Of a stretch of DNA of 40,567 bases, positions 26,654 to 37,381 are shown in pieces. Below the pieces are notes generated by a model. It saw nothing but the letters and a program-made list of their open reading frames with translations, ran no database searches and was not told the origin of the DNA. The stretch is from Clostridia bacterium (GTDB taxonomy: Bacteria; Bacillota; Thermoanaerobacteria; Thermoanaerobacterales; Thermoanaerobacteraceae), in NCBI GenBank assembly GCA_012840485.1, contig DULG01000039.1, positions 1-40,567 of the forward strand. Reading direction: 5' to 3'. The position numbers were made by a program, and so were the translations under genes. Numbering within the stretch: the first letter of the stretch is position 1; every line of letters begins with the position of its first letter.

Positions 26654-28192
26654 ATGGGGATTAAACGTGAAGTTGTTCTTATTTTGGATTTCGGCGGACA
26701 ATACACTCAATTAATTGCAAGGAGAATAAGGGAAGCTAATGTCTTTTGTGAAATTGTTCCTTATAATATTTCTCCTGAAGAAATAAGAAAAAAAGAACCC
26801 AAGGGTATTGTACTTTCTGGAGGGCCAGCTAGTGTATACGCCAAAAATGCTCCAGAGTGCGATAAAGAAATTTTTGAATTAGGATATCCTGTACTGGGTA
26901 TATGTTATGGAGCACAGCTTATGACAGAGCTTTTAGGAGGAAAAGTGGCTCCGGCACCTGTAAAAGAATATGGAAAGACAGAAATTGTACTTAATAATAC
27001 TATTCCTTTGTTTAAAGGTATAGAGAGAGATACAATTGTTTGGATGAGTCATACAGATCAAATAGAACTCCCACCTCCAGATTTTAAAGTCGTAGCTTCT
27101 ACTGACAATTGTCCTATTGCAGCTATTGCAAATGTGGAAAAGAACTTATATGCAGTTCAATTCCATCCTGAAGTTTCACACACTCACAGGGGTACAGAGA
27201 TTATAAGGAATTTCTTATTTGAGGTATGTGACTGTGCAGCAGATTGGACTATGGATTCTTTAATTGAGCAAACAGTAAAAGAAGTGAGGGCAAAAGTAGG
27301 CAATCACAAAGCAGTTTGTGCTTTATCAGGGGGAGTAGATTCGTCAGTTGCTGCAGTATTAGTAGACAGAGCAATACACAACCAATTAGTGTGTATTTTT
27401 GTCGATACAGGTCTTTTAAGAAAAAATGAAGGAGACATGGTGATAGAAACTTTTAGAAAAAATTATGACATGAACATAATTCGCGTGGATGCAAAAGACA
27501 GATTTTTATCAAGACTAAAAGGAGTTACAGATCCAGAGGAGAAAAGAAAGATTATTGGAAATGTTTTTATAGAAGTATTTAAAGAAGAGGCAATGAAGAT
27601 TGGAGATGTAAAATTTTTAGTGCAAGGGACTTTATATCCTGATGTAATTGAAAGTGGAAATGGAATATCTTCTACTATAAAAAGCCATCACAATGTAGGA
27701 GGATTGCCTGAAGACATAGGGTTTGAACTTATAGAACCTTTGAGAATGCTTTTTAAAGATGAAGTAAGGCAGGTAGGCAAGGAATTAGGTATTCCCGAGG
27801 AAATATTGTATAGACAACCTTTTCCTGGGCCAGGATTGGCAGTGAGAATCGTTGGAGAAGTTACAGAAGAGAAGCTGGAAATTTTAAGGCAAGCAGACAG
27901 TATAGTTTTAAGAGAGATGAAAAAATTTGGGTGGTACAATAAGGTGTGGCAGTCCTTTGCGATTTTGCCTGGTATAAAAAGTGTCGGTGTCATGGGAGAT
28001 GAGAGAACTTACGCTAATGCAATAGTGCTTAGGGTGGTAGATAGTTATGATGGTATGACAGCAGATTGGACAAAATTACCCTATGAAATTTTGGAAAGCA
28101 TATCTACAAGTATTACTAATGAAGTGCCAGGAGTAAATAGAGTCCTTTATGATATTACATCAAAGCCTCCAGCTACAATAGAATGGGAATAA
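26654..28192 (+). CDS. guaA: GMP synthase (glutamine-hydrolysing)
   Basis: 512 residues. The N-terminal class I glutaminase has the Cys in GICYGAQLM and His/Glu in QFHPEVSHT. The ATP-pyrophosphatase domain has the PP-loop [12 protein letters not shown], and the C-terminal dimerisation domain ends PPATIEWE. It converts XMP, glutamine and ATP to GMP. ATG 26654 is chosen over a TTG one codon earlier because of spacing from GAGGAGG. It is transcribed with guaB. Confidence 0.97.
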   Translation: MGIKREVVLILDFGGQYTQLIARRIREANVFCEIVPYNISPEEIRKKEPKGIVLSGGPASVYAKNAPECDKEIFELGYPVLGICYGAQLMTELLGGKVAPAPVKEYGKTEIVLNNTIPLFKGIERDTIVWMSHTDQIELPPPDFKVVASTDNCPIAAIANVEKNLYAVQFHPEVSHTHRGTEIIRNFLFEVCDCAADWTMDSLIEQTVKEVRAKVGNHKAVCALSGGVDSSVAAVLVDRAIHNQLVCIFVDTGLLRKNEGDMVIETFRKNYDMNIIRVDAKDRFLSRLKGVTDPEEKRKIIGNVFIEVFKEEAMKIGDVKFLVQGTLYPDVIESGNGISSTIKSHHNVGGLPEDIGFELIEPLRMLFKDEVRQVGKELGIPEEILYRQPFPGPGLAVRIVGEVTEEKLEILRQADSIVLREMKKFGWYNKVWQSFAILPGIKSVGVMGDERTYANAIVLRVVDSYDGMTADWTKLPYEILESISTSITNEVPGVNRVLYDITSKPPATIEWE

Positions 28193-28201
28193 AATACGAA
28201 C

Positions 28202-28239
28202 ATTAATTAAAAATTTTTATAAAAAATTCGTTAATTTTG
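28202..28239 (+). terminator. Weak AT-rich hairpin after guaA
   Basis: ATTAA and AAATTTTT segments at 28202-28218 can pair with AAAAATT-CG-TTAAT at 28222-28236, and a short TTTTG follows. It is weak and may not terminate well. Confidence 0.35.
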
Positions 28240-28268
28240 TTGACTTATATTAAAAAAGTTGATAAGAT
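28240..28268 (+). promoter_or_regulatory. Promoter of the purine permease-pur operon
   Basis: TTGACT (28240-28245), 17 bases, TAAGAT (28263-28268). The start near 28275 is about 20 bases before the first aptamer. Confidence 0.75.
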
Positions 28269-28293
28269 ATATTATGGAAAAATGAATAAAGAA

Positions 28294-28364
28294 CACTCAT
28301 ATAATCTCGAGAATATGGCTCGAGAGTTTCTACCGAACAACCGTAAATTGTTCGACTATGAGTG
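28294..28364 (+). promoter_or_regulatory. Guanine riboswitch aptamer (first of a tandem)
   Basis: P1 is CACTCAT/ATGAGTG. Core features are ATAATCTCGAGAATATGG, AGTTTCTACC, the P3 hairpin GAACAACCGTAAATTGTTC and GACTATG. C at the position-74 equivalent selects guanine. P1's 3' strand, GAGTGAAA with the linker, is complementary to TTTCACTC at 28468-28475. Confidence 0.95.
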
Positions 28365-28367
28365 AAA

Positions 28368-28460
28368 GTGTACCTAGGGTTCCAGCCTAGTTAGAGGTGT
28401 TTGGTCCGAGCGGTACAGGTATATTTTCATATACTACACCTTAGGGACAAAAGCCCGGGA
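28368..28460 (+). promoter_or_regulatory. PRPP riboswitch aptamer (ykkC subtype 2b), second of a tandem
   Basis: ykkC-type conserved blocks appear in order: CCTAGGGTTCCAGCC (28373-28387), TGGTCCGAG (28402-28410), CTACACC (28434-28440) and GGGACAAAAGCCCGGGAGG (28444-28462). A purine context directly behind a guanine aptamer marks the PRPP-binding subtype, described for guanine-PRPP tandems in Thermoanaerobacter. PRPP binding keeps AAGCCCGG in the aptamer and so prevents terminator formation. Confidence 0.88.
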
Positions 28461-28520
28461 GGATAGGTTTCACTCGCATTGTATCATGAAATCTATTCTT
28501 TTCCGGGCTTGATTGTTTTT
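28451..28520 (+). terminator. Shared terminator of the tandem riboswitch
   Basis: AAGCCCGG (28451-28458), inside the PRPP aptamer, pairs with CCGGGCTT (28503-28510). The inner ATAGGTTT/AAATCTAT segments (28463 and 28490 regions) extend the stem. GATTGTTTTT follows. Confidence 0.85.
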
Positions 28521-28567
28521 ATTTGTTACAGCAGGCGGGAAAATAATACTAGAACAGGAGGATCACA

Positions 28568-29950
28568 ATGGAAAAAGTGAGCAAAGTGCATTATAAAAAT
28601 TCTTTAACAGGTTTAGCTAATAGGATTTGGAAATTAGAAGAACACAACACCAATGTAAAGACAGAAATGCTGGCTGGCATTACTACTTTTATAACTATGG
28701 CTTATATTATGTTTGTAAATCCTATCATTTTAAAACAGGCGGGAATGGACCCAGGGGCAGTTTTTGTGGCTACCTGTCTTGCTTCAGCAATTGGAACTCT
28801 TATGATGGCTTTTTATGCTAATTACCCCTTTGCACAGGCTCCAGGTATGGGACTTAATGCTTTTTTTACTTACACTGTAGTTTTAACAATGGGATACACT
28901 TGGCAAGAGGCTTTAGCTGCTGTATTCTTTTCAGGAATTATATTTATCTTAATTACTGTTTCTGGACTTCGTGAGATGATTGTGGATGCTATTCCAATGT
29001 CATTAAAGTATGCTGTAAGTGGCGGAATAGGTTTATTTATAGCTTTTATTGGGCTTAAAAATGCAGGTATTATTGTGGCAAATGAAGCTACTTATGTAGG
29101 ATTTGGGGATTTGACTAATCCTGGGACACTTCTTGCCATTGCGGGACTTTTTATAACAGCGATATTGATGTCAAGAAACGTAAAAGGTTCAATACTTCTT
29201 GGCATATTGATAACTACAGTATTGGGACTTTTTACTGGAATAGTGAAATTACCCTCTGATTTTAATATAATTAAAATGCCACCAAGTCTTGCACCTACGT
29301 TTCTTAAATTGGATATAAAAGGACTTTTGGGAATTGGCAAGGATATAGGTTTTCTTTCACTTTTCACCAGCATGCTATATGTAGTTTTATCTTTTACTTT
29401 TGTAGATTTATTCGATACTATTGGTACTTTTATAGGAACAGGTTCAAAAGCTGGAATGTTAGATGAAAACGGCAAAATGCCTAATATGAAAAAAGGACTT
29501 ATGTCAGATGCTATTGCCACCACGATAGGCTCTCTTTTAGGAACTTCTACTGTTACTACTTATGTTGAAAGTGCTGCAGGTATTGCAGAAGGCGGAAGAA
29601 CAGGTCTTACTGCTTTTGTGACAGGTATTTTGTTTTTAGTGGCACTGTTTTTCTCACCAATAGCTTTGCTGGTACCTACGCAAGCTACTGCTCCTGCTCT
29701 TATTATTGTTGGCGTCTTAATGATGGGCTCTATTAGAAATATAAACTTTGAAGATTTTACAGAGGCTATGCCTGCTTTTCTTGCTATAATTGCTATGCCT
29801 TTCACTTTTAGCATTGCTAATGGTATTGCTGCAGGTCTTATTGCGTATCCTATTGTAAAAATTGCAGCAGGAAGAGCAAAAGAAATTCATCCTATTGTGT
29901 ACATTCTTGCGTTTTTATTCGTATTGCGTTTTGCTACACTTGCTGGTTAA
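28568..29950 (+). CDS. NCS2 family purine permease (guanine/hypoxanthine type)
   Basis: 460 residues with about 12 to 14 hydrophobic spans. AGITTFITMAYIMFVNP at the start and PGMGLNAFFTY are typical of the AzgA/PbuG branch (NCS2, COG2252). DLFDTIGTFIGTG and TTYVESAAGIAEGGRTG carry the conserved acidic positions. It imports guanine, hypoxanthine or adenine. The start follows AGGAGGATCAC. It is the first gene behind the tandem riboswitch, and only a hairpin and 62 bases separate it from purE. Confidence 0.93.
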   Translation: MEKVSKVHYKNSLTGLANRIWKLEEHNTNVKTEMLAGITTFITMAYIMFVNPIILKQAGMDPGAVFVATCLASAIGTLMMAFYANYPFAQAPGMGLNAFFTYTVVLTMGYTWQEALAAVFFSGIIFILITVSGLREMIVDAIPMSLKYAVSGGIGLFIAFIGLKNAGIIVANEATYVGFGDLTNPGTLLAIAGLFITAILMSRNVKGSILLGILITTVLGLFTGIVKLPSDFNIIKMPPSLAPTFLKLDIKGLLGIGKDIGFLSLFTSMLYVVLSFTFVDLFDTIGTFIGTGSKAGMLDENGKMPNMKKGLMSDAIATTIGSLLGTSTVTTYVESAAGIAEGGRTGLTAFVTGILFLVALFFSPIALLVPTQATAPALIIVGVLMMGSIRNINFEDFTEAMPAFLAIIAMPFTFSIANGIAAGLIAYPIVKIAAGRAKEIHPIVYILAFLFVLRFATLAG

Positions 29951-29953
29951 AAA

Positions 29954-29988
29954 TAAGACCCCAATTAGCATGACTAATTGGGGTCTTA
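29954..29988. terminator. Perfect hairpin between permease and purE
   Basis: TAAGACCCCAATTAG pairs perfectly over 15 bp with its complement around CATGA. It lacks a T-tract and is directly followed by AAAAGAATAGGGGG, the purE ribosome site region. It may be a partial terminator, an RNase site or a stabiliser that sets the ratio of permease to pur transcripts. Confidence 0.55.
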
Positions 29989-30012
29989 AAAGAATAGGGG
30001 GTAATATTAATA

Positions 30013-30477
30013 ATGATACCTAAAGTTGCAATCATAGTTGGAAGTAAATCTGATTTGCCAATTATTGAAAGGTGCACAAAAATTTTTGACCAATTCGAAA
30101 TTTCTTATGATGTTAAAGTTTTATCTGCTCACAGAACTCCTTTTGAGACGCAGGAGTTTGCCGTAAACGCCGATAAATATTATGATATCATTATCGCGGC
30201 AGCCGGGAAAGCGGCCCATTTACCGGGGGTCATTGCCTCTTACACATTGTTACCAGTTATTGGACTTCCAATAAAGTCTTCTATTTTAGATGGTCTTGAC
30301 TCCCTTTTATCAATTGTTCAAATGCCCAAAGGTGTACCTGTTGCAACAGTAGCTATAGATGGAGCAGAAAATGCAGCACTTTTAGCTTGTCATATTCTCT
30401 CTTTGAAGTATCCTTATTTGAAGGATGTGCTGACAGACTATAGAAATCAAATGGCGGAAGAAATATTAAATAATTAG
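30013..30477 (+). CDS. purE: PurE, N5-carboxyaminoimidazole ribonucleotide mutase-type (class I)
   Basis: 154 residues. GSKSDLP and LSAHRTP are typical of class I Pur[12 protein letters not shown] replaces the more frequent GAGGAAHLPG, with Lys at the variable Gly. [20 protein letters not shown] follows. It forms CAIR, the substrate of PurC. No purK lies in the operon, so either purK is elsewhere or this enzyme uses CO2 and AIR directly. First pur gene, after AGGGGG. Confidence 0.92.
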   Translation: MIPKVAIIVGSKSDLPIIERCTKIFDQFEISYDVKVLSAHRTPFETQEFAVNADKYYDIIIAAAGKAAHLPGVIASYTLLPVIGLPIKSSILDGLDSLLSIVQMPKGVPVATVAIDGAENAALLACHILSLKYPYLKDVLTDYRNQMAEEILNN

Positions 30478-30502
30478 AAAATATGAGAAAGGAGAAGTAA
30501 AA

Positions 30503-31210
30503 ATGATAAAAAAAGAATTGCTTTACGAAGGGAAAGCAAAAAAAGTTTACAAAACAGAAGACGAAAACTATTATATCATTGAGTATAAAGATGATGCAAC
30601 TGCTTTTAATGGACTTAAAAAAGGTACAATTTCTGAAAAAGGAGTGTTAAATAATAAGATCTCGGCAATATTATTTGCATTATTAGAGAAAAATAATATC
30701 CCTACTCATTATGTAAAAAGATTAACTGATAGAGAAATGCTGGTAAAAAAGGTTGAAATCTTGCCTTTAGAGGTTATTATCAGAAATTATGCTGCAGGAA
30801 GTATTTCTAAAAGGTTAGGCATTGAAGAAGGAGTTAAGTTCAAAACACCAGTCTTAGAGTTTTGCTATAAAAATGACGAATTAGGAGATCCGATGATTAA
30901 TGAATATCATATAGAAGCACTTGAACTTGCTACTAAAGAAGAAGTTGAAGTGATAAAAGAAAGTGCATTTAAAGTCAACGAAATTTTATCAGAATATTTT
31001 TTATCTAAAGACATTATTTTGGTAGATTTTAAATTAGAATTTGGGAAAAGTAGTGAAGGAATATTATTAGCTGATGAAATTTCTCCAGATACTTGCAGAT
31101 TCTGGGACAAAAACACTATGGAAAAGCTTGATAAAGACAGATTCAGAAGAGATTTAGGCAAAGTAGAAGAGGCATATTTAGAAATTTTAAAAAGACTTGG
31201 AGGTATGTAA
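30503..31210 (+). CDS. purC: PurC, SAICAR synthetase
   Basis: 235 residues. [10 protein letters not shown] at the start binds [17 protein letters not shown] holds the phosphate loop region, and [10 protein letters not shown] and [12 protein letters not shown] are diagnostic. It joins CAIR and aspartate with ATP. AAAGGAG precedes ATG. Its last bases contain the ribosome site for purS (GGAGG at 31199), and they are separated by one base. Confidence 0.96.
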   Translation: MIKKELLYEGKAKKVYKTEDENYYIIEYKDDATAFNGLKKGTISEKGVLNNKISAILFALLEKNNIPTHYVKRLTDREMLVKKVEILPLEVIIRNYAAGSISKRLGIEEGVKFKTPVLEFCYKNDELGDPMINEYHIEALELATKEEVEVIKESAFKVNEILSEYFLSKDIILVDFKLEFGKSSEGILLADEISPDTCRFWDKNTMEKLDKDRFRRDLGKVEEAYLEILKRLGGM

Positions 31211-31211
31211 G

Positions 31212-31460
31212 GTGCTAATTGCAAAAGTTTATATAACTTTAAAAAAAGGAATATTAGACCCTCAGGGAAAAGCAGTAAAGGGAGCTTTACACTCATTGGG
31301 ATACGAAGAGGTAAAAGATGTGCGGGTTGGAAAATATATGGAATTAACTTTTGAGGATGGCGATTTATCCCTCATAAAGGACAAAGTAGATGAGATGTGC
31401 GAAAGGATACTGACAAACCCAATTATTGAAGATTACACCTTTGAAATTGTGGAGGGATAA
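31212..31460 (+). CDS. purS: PurS subunit of FGAM synthetase
   Basis: 82 residues starting at GTG. The start codes [22 protein letters not shown], the usual PurS beginning, and GGAGG lies eight bases upstream. A TTG 15 bases earlier is open but inside the ribosome site. PurS is the small bridging subunit that lets PurQ-made ammonia reach PurL. purQ follows after two bases. Confidence 0.94.
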   Translation: MLIAKVYITLKKGILDPQGKAVKGALHSLGYEEVKDVRVGKYMELTFEDGDLSLIKDKVDEMCERILTNPIIEDYTFEIVEG

Positions 31461-31462
31461 AG

Positions 31463-32137
31463 ATGAAATTTGCTGTTATAGTTTTTCCAGGGTCCAATTG
31501 CGATGTGGACTGCTATTATGCCGTTAAAGATGGGCTTGTTGAAGAAGTAGAATATGTGTGGCATCAAGAAAAAAATTTGAGTAAGTACGATGTTATAATG
31601 TTACCAGGAGGATTTTCTTATGGTGATTATTTGAGGGCAGGAGCTATTGCTAGGTTTTCGCCTGTCATGGAGGCTGTCAGAGAAGAAGCAGAAAAAGGAA
31701 AATTTATTATAGGCATATGCAACGGATTTCAGATACTTACAGAAGCAGGGCTTTTGCCGGGAGCTTTGAGAAAAAATGAAGGTCTGAAATTTATTTGCAA
31801 GACTGTCAGCATAATAGTTGAAAATGACAAAACTCCTTTTACTACAAGGCTTAAAAAAGGGCAGGAGATTTTACTTCCAATTGCTCATGGAGAAGGCAAT
31901 TATTATGTAGATGACAAAACTTTAAAAGAACTAAAAGAAAACAATCAAATTGTTTTTAGGTACAAAGAAAATATCAACGGCTCTGTTGAGAGAATAGCCG
32001 GAGTTATAAATAAAAAAGGAAATGTTTTAGGAATGATGCCTCATCCAGAGAGAGCTTATGCCCCCTTGCTGGGTAATACTGACGGGCTTTATATCTTAGG
32101 GTCAATAGTGGATAATTTTGTAAAAGGCGGGGTTTAA
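31463..32137 (+). CDS. purQ: PurQ, glutaminase subunit of FGAM synthetase
   Basis: 224 residues. The class I amidotransferase nucleophile Cys is in GICNGFQIL, and the His and Glu are in MPHPERA. The start [15 protein letters not shown] is typical. GGAGGGAT stands before ATG. It releases ammonia from glutamine for PurL. purL starts two bases after its stop. Confidence 0.96.
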   Translation: MKFAVIVFPGSNCDVDCYYAVKDGLVEEVEYVWHQEKNLSKYDVIMLPGGFSYGDYLRAGAIARFSPVMEAVREEAEKGKFIIGICNGFQILTEAGLLPGALRKNEGLKFICKTVSIIVENDKTPFTTRLKKGQEILLPIAHGEGNYYVDDKTLKELKENNQIVFRYKENINGSVERIAGVINKKGNVLGMMPHPERAYAPLLGNTDGLYILGSIVDNFVKGGV

Positions 32138-32139
32138 GG

Positions 32140-34338
32140 ATGGATAAAATATGGAGAGAATTAGGACTTACTGATGAGGAGTATGAGAAGATTATTTCGA
32201 TATTAGGAAGAGAGCCTAATATAACTGAATTAGGTATGTATAGTGTTATGTGGTCTGAACATTGTGCCTATAAAAACTCTAAACCTCTTTTAAAATATCT
32301 ACCTACAAAAGGTGAAAGAGTAATACAAGGACCGGGAGAAAATGCAGGAGTATTGGATATTGGAGATAATTTAGCAGTTGTGATGAAGATAGAAAGCCAT
32401 AACCACCCTTCTGCAATTGAACCCTATCAAGGAGCAGCTACAGGTGTTGGGGGAATAATAAGAGATATATTTACAATGGGGGCAAGGCCAATTGCTCTTT
32501 TAGATTCTTTGCGATTTGGGACTCCTGACGACAAAAGAACCAAATATATTATTGAAAATGTAGTAGCCGGAATAGCAGATTATGGAAATTGCATGGGTAT
32601 TCCCACAGTAGGGGGAGAAACCTACTTTGAAGAAAGTTATAAAGGAAATCCTCTAGTAAATGCTATGTGTGTGGGGGTAATTGAAAAAGACAAGATAAAA
32701 AGAGGTGTAGCACGGGGAATAGGAAACCCTGTCATGGTAGTTGGGTCTACTACAGGAAGAGATGGAATTGGAGGGGCAAGCTTTGCTTCACAGGAGTTGA
32801 ATGAGGAATCTGAAGAAAAGAGGCCTTCAGTTCAAGTTGGTGACCCCTTTATGGAAAAACTTCTTTTAGAGGCATGTTTAGAGCTTTTTGAGACTGATGC
32901 GGTAGTTGCCATACAGGACATGGGTGCGGCAGGACTTACCTCTTCTTCATGTGAAATGGCCGCTCGCGGGGGAGTTGGGATGGAACTAGATCTTGATAAA
33001 GTACCTTTAAGAGAAGAAGAGATGACACCTTATGAGATAATGCTCTCTGAATCTCAGGAAAGGATGTTGGTGGTAGTACAAAGAGGCAGAGAAGAAGAAG
33101 TAGAGAAAGTATTCAAAAAATGGGGATTGAATGCGGCTACAATAGGGAAAGTCACTGATGATGGGATGATAAGGGTTTTAAAAGATGGAAAAATAATGGC
33201 AGAAGTCCCTGCTAAGTCCTTAACTGATGCTCCTCAATACATTAGAAATGAAAAAATCCCTTCTTGGCAACAAGAACTTAATCAGTTAAATGTAAATGAA
33301 ATAAAGCCTCCAGAGGATTTGAATAATGCCTTGCAAGATGTGATTTCTTCTTTGAACATTGCCAGTAAAGAATGGATATACACTCAGTACGATTATATGG
33401 TTAGAACAGACACAGTGATAATACCGGGAATGGATGCGGCTGTTTTAAGAATAAAAGGGACAAATAAAGGGATAGCACTTGTCACAGACTGCAATGGAAG
33501 ATACTGTTATTTAGAACCTTATGTAGGGTCTCAAATCGCGGTAGCTGAAGCAGCTCGAAATCTTTGTATGGTAGGTGCTACTCCTATAGGGGTTACTGAT
33601 TGTTTGAATTTTGGAAACCCAGAAAAAGAAGAGACATATTGGCAGTTAAAAAATTCTATACTTGGCATAACAAAAGCCTGTGAGGAACTTGGCATTCCTG
33701 TGGTGAGTGGCAATGTAAGTCTTTACAATGAAAGCGAAGAAGGGCCGATCTATCCTACGCCTGTAATAGGAATGGCAGGGCTTATAGAAGACATCTCAAA
33801 AATCTGCACAATGGATTTTAAAGAGGAAAAAGATGCAGTTATAGCATTAGGGGAAAACAAAGGGGAAATTGGAGGAAGTGAATATCTTAAAGTCTGTTTT
33901 AGAATGGTGGAAGGTTTACCTCCTCAATTGGATTTAGAAAAAGAAAAGAGATTGCAACAGTTGGTTTTAGAGCTCATTAAAAAAGGTTTGATTAAGTCTT
34001 CTCATGATATATCAGAAGGAGGCTTTGCTGCAGCTTTAGTTGAAAGTGCAATTTCAGGTAAAAAGGGTGTAAAGATTTCTTTAAATACTTCTTTGAGGGA
34101 AGATTTTGAGCTTTTTTCTGAATCTCAATCAAGAGCTGTGATAAGTGTAAGTTCTGACAAAGTAGAAGAAGTTCTAAAAATGGCAGAAGAATATAAAGTT
34201 CCAGCCCAAAGAGTTGGAATTGTAGAAGGAGAAAATATTATAATTGAGATAAATGGCAAAAAAGTGATAGACCTTCCATTAAAACTCTTAGAGGAAAGCT
34301 GGAAAGGGAGAATAAAATGGGAAATGGAGAAAAATTAA
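32140..34338 (+). CDS. purL: PurL, FGAM synthetase large subunit
   Basis: 732 residues, the short form that works with PurS and Pur[14 protein letters not shown], the ATP-binding [11 protein letters not shown] and [12 protein letters not shown]-like GGETYFEE are conserved, and the second half repeats the AIR-synthetase fold. It makes FGAM from FGAR, ATP and ammonia. The ATG follows AAGG. The end overlaps purF by 22 bases. Confidence 0.97.
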   Translation: MDKIWRELGLTDEEYEKIISILGREPNITELGMYSVMWSEHCAYKNSKPLLKYLPTKGERVIQGPGENAGVLDIGDNLAVVMKIESHNHPSAIEPYQGAATGVGGIIRDIFTMGARPIALLDSLRFGTPDDKRTKYIIENVVAGIADYGNCMGIPTVGGETYFEESYKGNPLVNAMCVGVIEKDKIKRGVARGIGNPVMVVGSTTGRDGIGGASFASQELNEESEEKRPSVQVGDPFMEKLLLEACLELFETDAVVAIQDMGAAGLTSSSCEMAARGGVGMELDLDKVPLREEEMTPYEIMLSESQERMLVVVQRGREEEVEKVFKKWGLNAATIGKVTDDGMIRVLKDGKIMAEVPAKSLTDAPQYIRNEKIPSWQQELNQLNVNEIKPPEDLNNALQDVISSLNIASKEWIYTQYDYMVRTDTVIIPGMDAAVLRIKGTNKGIALVTDCNGRYCYLEPYVGSQIAVAEAARNLCMVGATPIGVTDCLNFGNPEKEETYWQLKNSILGITKACEELGIPVVSGNVSLYNESEEGPIYPTPVIGMAGLIEDISKICTMDFKEEKDAVIALGENKGEIGGSEYLKVCFRMVEGLPPQLDLEKEKRLQQLVLELIKKGLIKSSHDISEGGFAAALVESAISGKKGVKISLNTSLREDFELFSESQSRAVISVSSDKVEEVLKMAEEYKVPAQRVGIVEGENIIIEINGKKVIDLPLKLLEESWKGRIKWEMEKN

Positions 34339-35714
34339 AAGAAGAATGTGGTGTTTTTGGTGCTTTTAGCTTATCTTCTTTAGTTGCTTTCAATATATAC
34401 TATGGTTTACAAGCCTTGCAACACAGAGGTCAAGAAAGTGCAGGTATAGCTGTCTACGATGGAGAAAAGGTAAATTGCATTAAAGGATTAGGACTTGCAA
34501 CAGAGGTTTTCAACAAGGGAAATTTGAAAGTATTAGAGGGGAAAATGGGGATAGGGCATGTGAGGTATTCTACAACAGGCAGCAATGACATTGTAAATGC
34601 TCAACCTCTTGTGGCAAATTTCAGGAAAGAGTACATGGCTCTTGCTCACAATGGAAATTTGATAAATGCAGAAGAATTGAGAAACCAGCTAGAGGATGAA
34701 GGCAGAATATTTCAAACTACCAGTGACAGTGAGATAATCCTTCATTTAATCGCAAAAAATTTTCAGAAAGGCTTAATAGAGGCTATTCAAGAGACGATGA
34801 GGCAGATAAAAGGTTCTTACGCTTTGGTCATACTCACTGACCACAAATTAATAGGTGTAAGAGATGTAAACAGCATAAGACCTCTTTGCATTGGTAAAAA
34901 AGGCGACACTTACTTTTTAGCTTCTGAGTCCTGTGCCTTTGATGTGATAGGGGCGAAGCTGATTAGGGACGTAGAAGCTGGGGAAATAGTTGCAATTGAT
35001 AAAAATGGCATAAATTCTTTTAGATTAGAAGTAGAAGAGAAAAAGATGCCCTGCGTATTTGAATATATCTATTTTGCAAGACCTGACAGTGTAATTGATG
35101 GGAAAAGCGTATATTTTACTCGGCTGGAAATGGGAAAGAGGTTAGCAATAGAATCTCCAATAGAAGCGGATTTAGTAGTGCCTGTGCCTGATTCTGGTGT
35201 TGCTGCGGCAAGAGGGTATTCTCTGCAGTCGGGTATCCCTATGGGAGAAGGACTTATAAAAAACAAATACATTGGAAGGACTTTTATCGCTCCTGACCAG
35301 AAAGACAGAGAGACAGGTGTAAAGATAAAATTAAATGTTTTAAAAGAACTGGTGAAAAGCAAAAAGATAGTTTTAATAGACGATTCAATAGTGAGAGGCA
35401 CTACCATGAAAAGACTGGTAAATCTTTTGAAAAGTGGGGGTGCAAAAGAGGTTCATGTAAGAATAAGTTCTCCTCCTGTTAAATATTCCTGTTATTTTGG
35501 AATTGATACTCCTACAAAAAAAGAACTCATAGGGGCTAGAATGTCAGTTGAGGAAATACGGAAGGCAATAGGGGCGGACAGCTTGCATTTTTTGAGTATT
35601 GAAGGCCTTAAGAAAAACATAGGATTAGAATCTATTTGCACAGGCTGTTTTGATGGGAATTATCCTTTAGAAGTATCAAAAGGAAAAAGCAAGTATCTTT
35701 TTGAGAAAAAATAA
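34317..35714 (+). CDS. purF: PurF, glutamine PRPP amidotransferase
   Basis: 465 residues. The N-terminal nucleophile is Cys11 ([10 protein letters not shown]), preceded by a ten-residue propeptide that should be removed. The PRPP motif is [12 protein letters not shown]. Cys in [16 protein letters not shown] and ICTGCFDG are those of the [4Fe-4S] (Bacillus-type) enzyme. It commits PRPP to purine synthesis. It starts inside purL, with GGGAG before ATG. PRPP, its substrate, is also the ligand of the riboswitch of this operon. Confidence 0.97.
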   Translation: MGNGEKLKEECGVFGAFSLSSLVAFNIYYGLQALQHRGQESAGIAVYDGEKVNCIKGLGLATEVFNKGNLKVLEGKMGIGHVRYSTTGSNDIVNAQPLVANFRKEYMALAHNGNLINAEELRNQLEDEGRIFQTTSDSEIILHLIAKNFQKGLIEAIQETMRQIKGSYALVILTDHKLIGVRDVNSIRPLCIGKKGDTYFLASESCAFDVIGAKLIRDVEAGEIVAIDKNGINSFRLEVEEKKMPCVFEYIYFARPDSVIDGKSVYFTRLEMGKRLAIESPIEADLVVPVPDSGVAAARGYSLQSGIPMGEGLIKNKYIGRTFIAPDQKDRETGVKIKLNVLKELVKSKKIVLIDDSIVRGTTMKRLVNLLKSGGAKEVHVRISSPPVKYSCYFGIDTPTKKELIGARMSVEEIRKAIGADSLHFLSIEGLKKNIGLESICTGCFDGNYPLEVSKGKSKYLFEKK

Positions 35715-35732
35715 AAAAGTAGGTGTATAATT

Positions 35733-36743
35733 ATGAAGTATAAAGAGGCGGGTGTAAATATAGATGAAGGAAACAGACTGGTGGAGATGATAAAACCAAT
35801 TGCGAGGGAAACTTTAACAGAAGGTGTTTTAGAAGGGATTGGGGGTTTTGCAGCTTTATATAAGATAAAAAATTATAAAAATCCGGTGCTAGTGTCAAGC
35901 ACGGATGGAGTTGGAACAAAGCTTAAAATAGCTTTTATGATGGACAAACATGACACTGTAGGGATAGACCTAGTGGCTATGTGTGTAAATGACATAATTG
36001 TGACAGGCGCCAAGCCTCTGTTTTTCCTTGATTATTTTGCTACTGGAAAGTTAGAAAGTGATAAAGCTGCACAAGTGATTAAGGGAATAGCAGAAGGCTG
36101 CAAAATGGCAGGTTGTGCCCTTATAGGGGGAGAAACTGCCGAACTTCCCGGGTTTTATAAAGAAGGAGAGTACGATTTAGCAGGCTTTTGTGTAGGAATT
36201 GCGGAAAAAGAGGAATTGATTGATACAAGGGCTATAAAAGAAGGAGATACAATAATTGGACTTTCCTCTTCTGGAATTCATAGTAATGGCTATTCTTTGG
36301 TGAGAAAAGTCTTTTTTGAAAAATACAATTTTTCAGTAGGAACGTTTGTACCAGATTTAGGCATGAATTTAGGGGAAGCTCTTTTGACTCCCACTAAAAT
36401 ATATGTAAAATCAATAGAGGCTTTAAAAGGATTAAAAATTAAAGGAATGGCTCATATCACAGGAGGAGGGTTTATTGACAATATCCCTAGGATTTTAAGA
36501 GGTGGCATTTCTGCTAAGATAAACAAAGGAAGCTGGGAAATACCAGTTATCTTCAATACAATTCAAAAATTAGGAGATATTGAAGAAAAAGAGATGTATC
36601 GCACTTTTAATATGGGGATTGGAATGGCAGTCATAATTGACCCAAAAGATGTAGAGGAAGCTTTAGAGATATTAAAACAAGTAGGAGAAAAAGCTTATGT
36701 GATAGGAGAGATTGTGAATGGGGAAGGCGGTGTGATTTTATGA
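35733..36743 (+). CDS. purM: PurM, AIR synthetase
   Basis: 336 residues. [12 protein letters not shown] at the start, [26 protein letters not shown] and [15 protein letters not shown] are the family blocks. It closes the imidazole ring of FGAM with ATP. ATG follows TAGGTG. Four bases overlap purN (ATGA). Confidence 0.97.
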   Translation: MKYKEAGVNIDEGNRLVEMIKPIARETLTEGVLEGIGGFAALYKIKNYKNPVLVSSTDGVGTKLKIAFMMDKHDTVGIDLVAMCVNDIIVTGAKPLFFLDYFATGKLESDKAAQVIKGIAEGCKMAGCALIGGETAELPGFYKEGEYDLAGFCVGIAEKEELIDTRAIKEGDTIIGLSSSGIHSNGYSLVRKVFFEKYNFSVGTFVPDLGMNLGEALLTPTKIYVKSIEALKGLKIKGMAHITGGGFIDNIPRILRGGISAKINKGSWEIPVIFNTIQKLGDIEEKEMYRTFNMGIGMAVIIDPKDVEEALEILKQVGEKAYVIGEIVNGEGGVIL

Positions 36744-37348
36744 GATTGGTTGTAATGGCATCAGGAAATGGGACAGACCTGCAGTCCATAATTGATGCCA
36801 TTGAAGAAGGGTATATAAATGCAAAGATAATTGCCATAATAAGCGACAAAAAAGGCGCCTGTTCCCTTGAAAGAGCAAAGAAACACGGAATTGATGCATA
36901 CTGTCTTCCCAAAAAGGAATTAAAAGAAAATTTCCAAAAAGAACTGTTAAAACTTCTTGAGAAATTAAACCCAGAAGGAATAATTCTTGCAGGCTTTTTG
37001 ACAATTTTGAGTGAAGAGATTGTGAATAGATTTCCTAACAAGATAATAAATATCCATCCTTCTCTCATTCCTGCTTTTTGTGGAAAAGGACTTTATGGTA
37101 TGAAAGTTCATCAGGCAGTCTATGAATACGGAGTAAAATATACAGGCTGTACAGTGCATTTTGTAGACAAAGGTACAGATACAGGACCTATTATACTACA
37201 AGAAGTTGTAAAAATTGCAGAAGAGGATACACCAGAGACTATTGCCCAAAAAGTTCTTGAAGTGGAACATAAGGTTTTGCCTTATGCTGTTAAACTTTTC
37301 ACAGAGGGGAGATTAAAATTAGAGGGGAGAAAGGTGAAGATATTATAA
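36740..37348 (+). CDS. purN: PurN, GAR formyltransferase
   Basis: 202 residues. The substrate start [15 protein letters not shown] is typical. The active-site Asn and His are in [11 protein letters not shown] and the Asp in [11 protein letters not shown]. It transfers a formyl group from 10-formyl-THF to GAR. Start ATGA overlaps the purM stop, so translation is coupled. Confidence 0.96.
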   Translation: MRLVVMASGNGTDLQSIIDAIEEGYINAKIIAIISDKKGACSLERAKKHGIDAYCLPKKELKENFQKELLKLLEKLNPEGIILAGFLTILSEEIVNRFPNKIINIHPSLIPAFCGKGLYGMKVHQAVYEYGVKYTGCTVHFVDKGTDTGPIILQEVVKIAEEDTPETIAQKVLEVEHKVLPYAVKLFTEGRLKLEGRKVKIL

Positions 37349-37381
37349 AAAAGCTATAGAACAGAAAAAGGAGGTCAGCTT

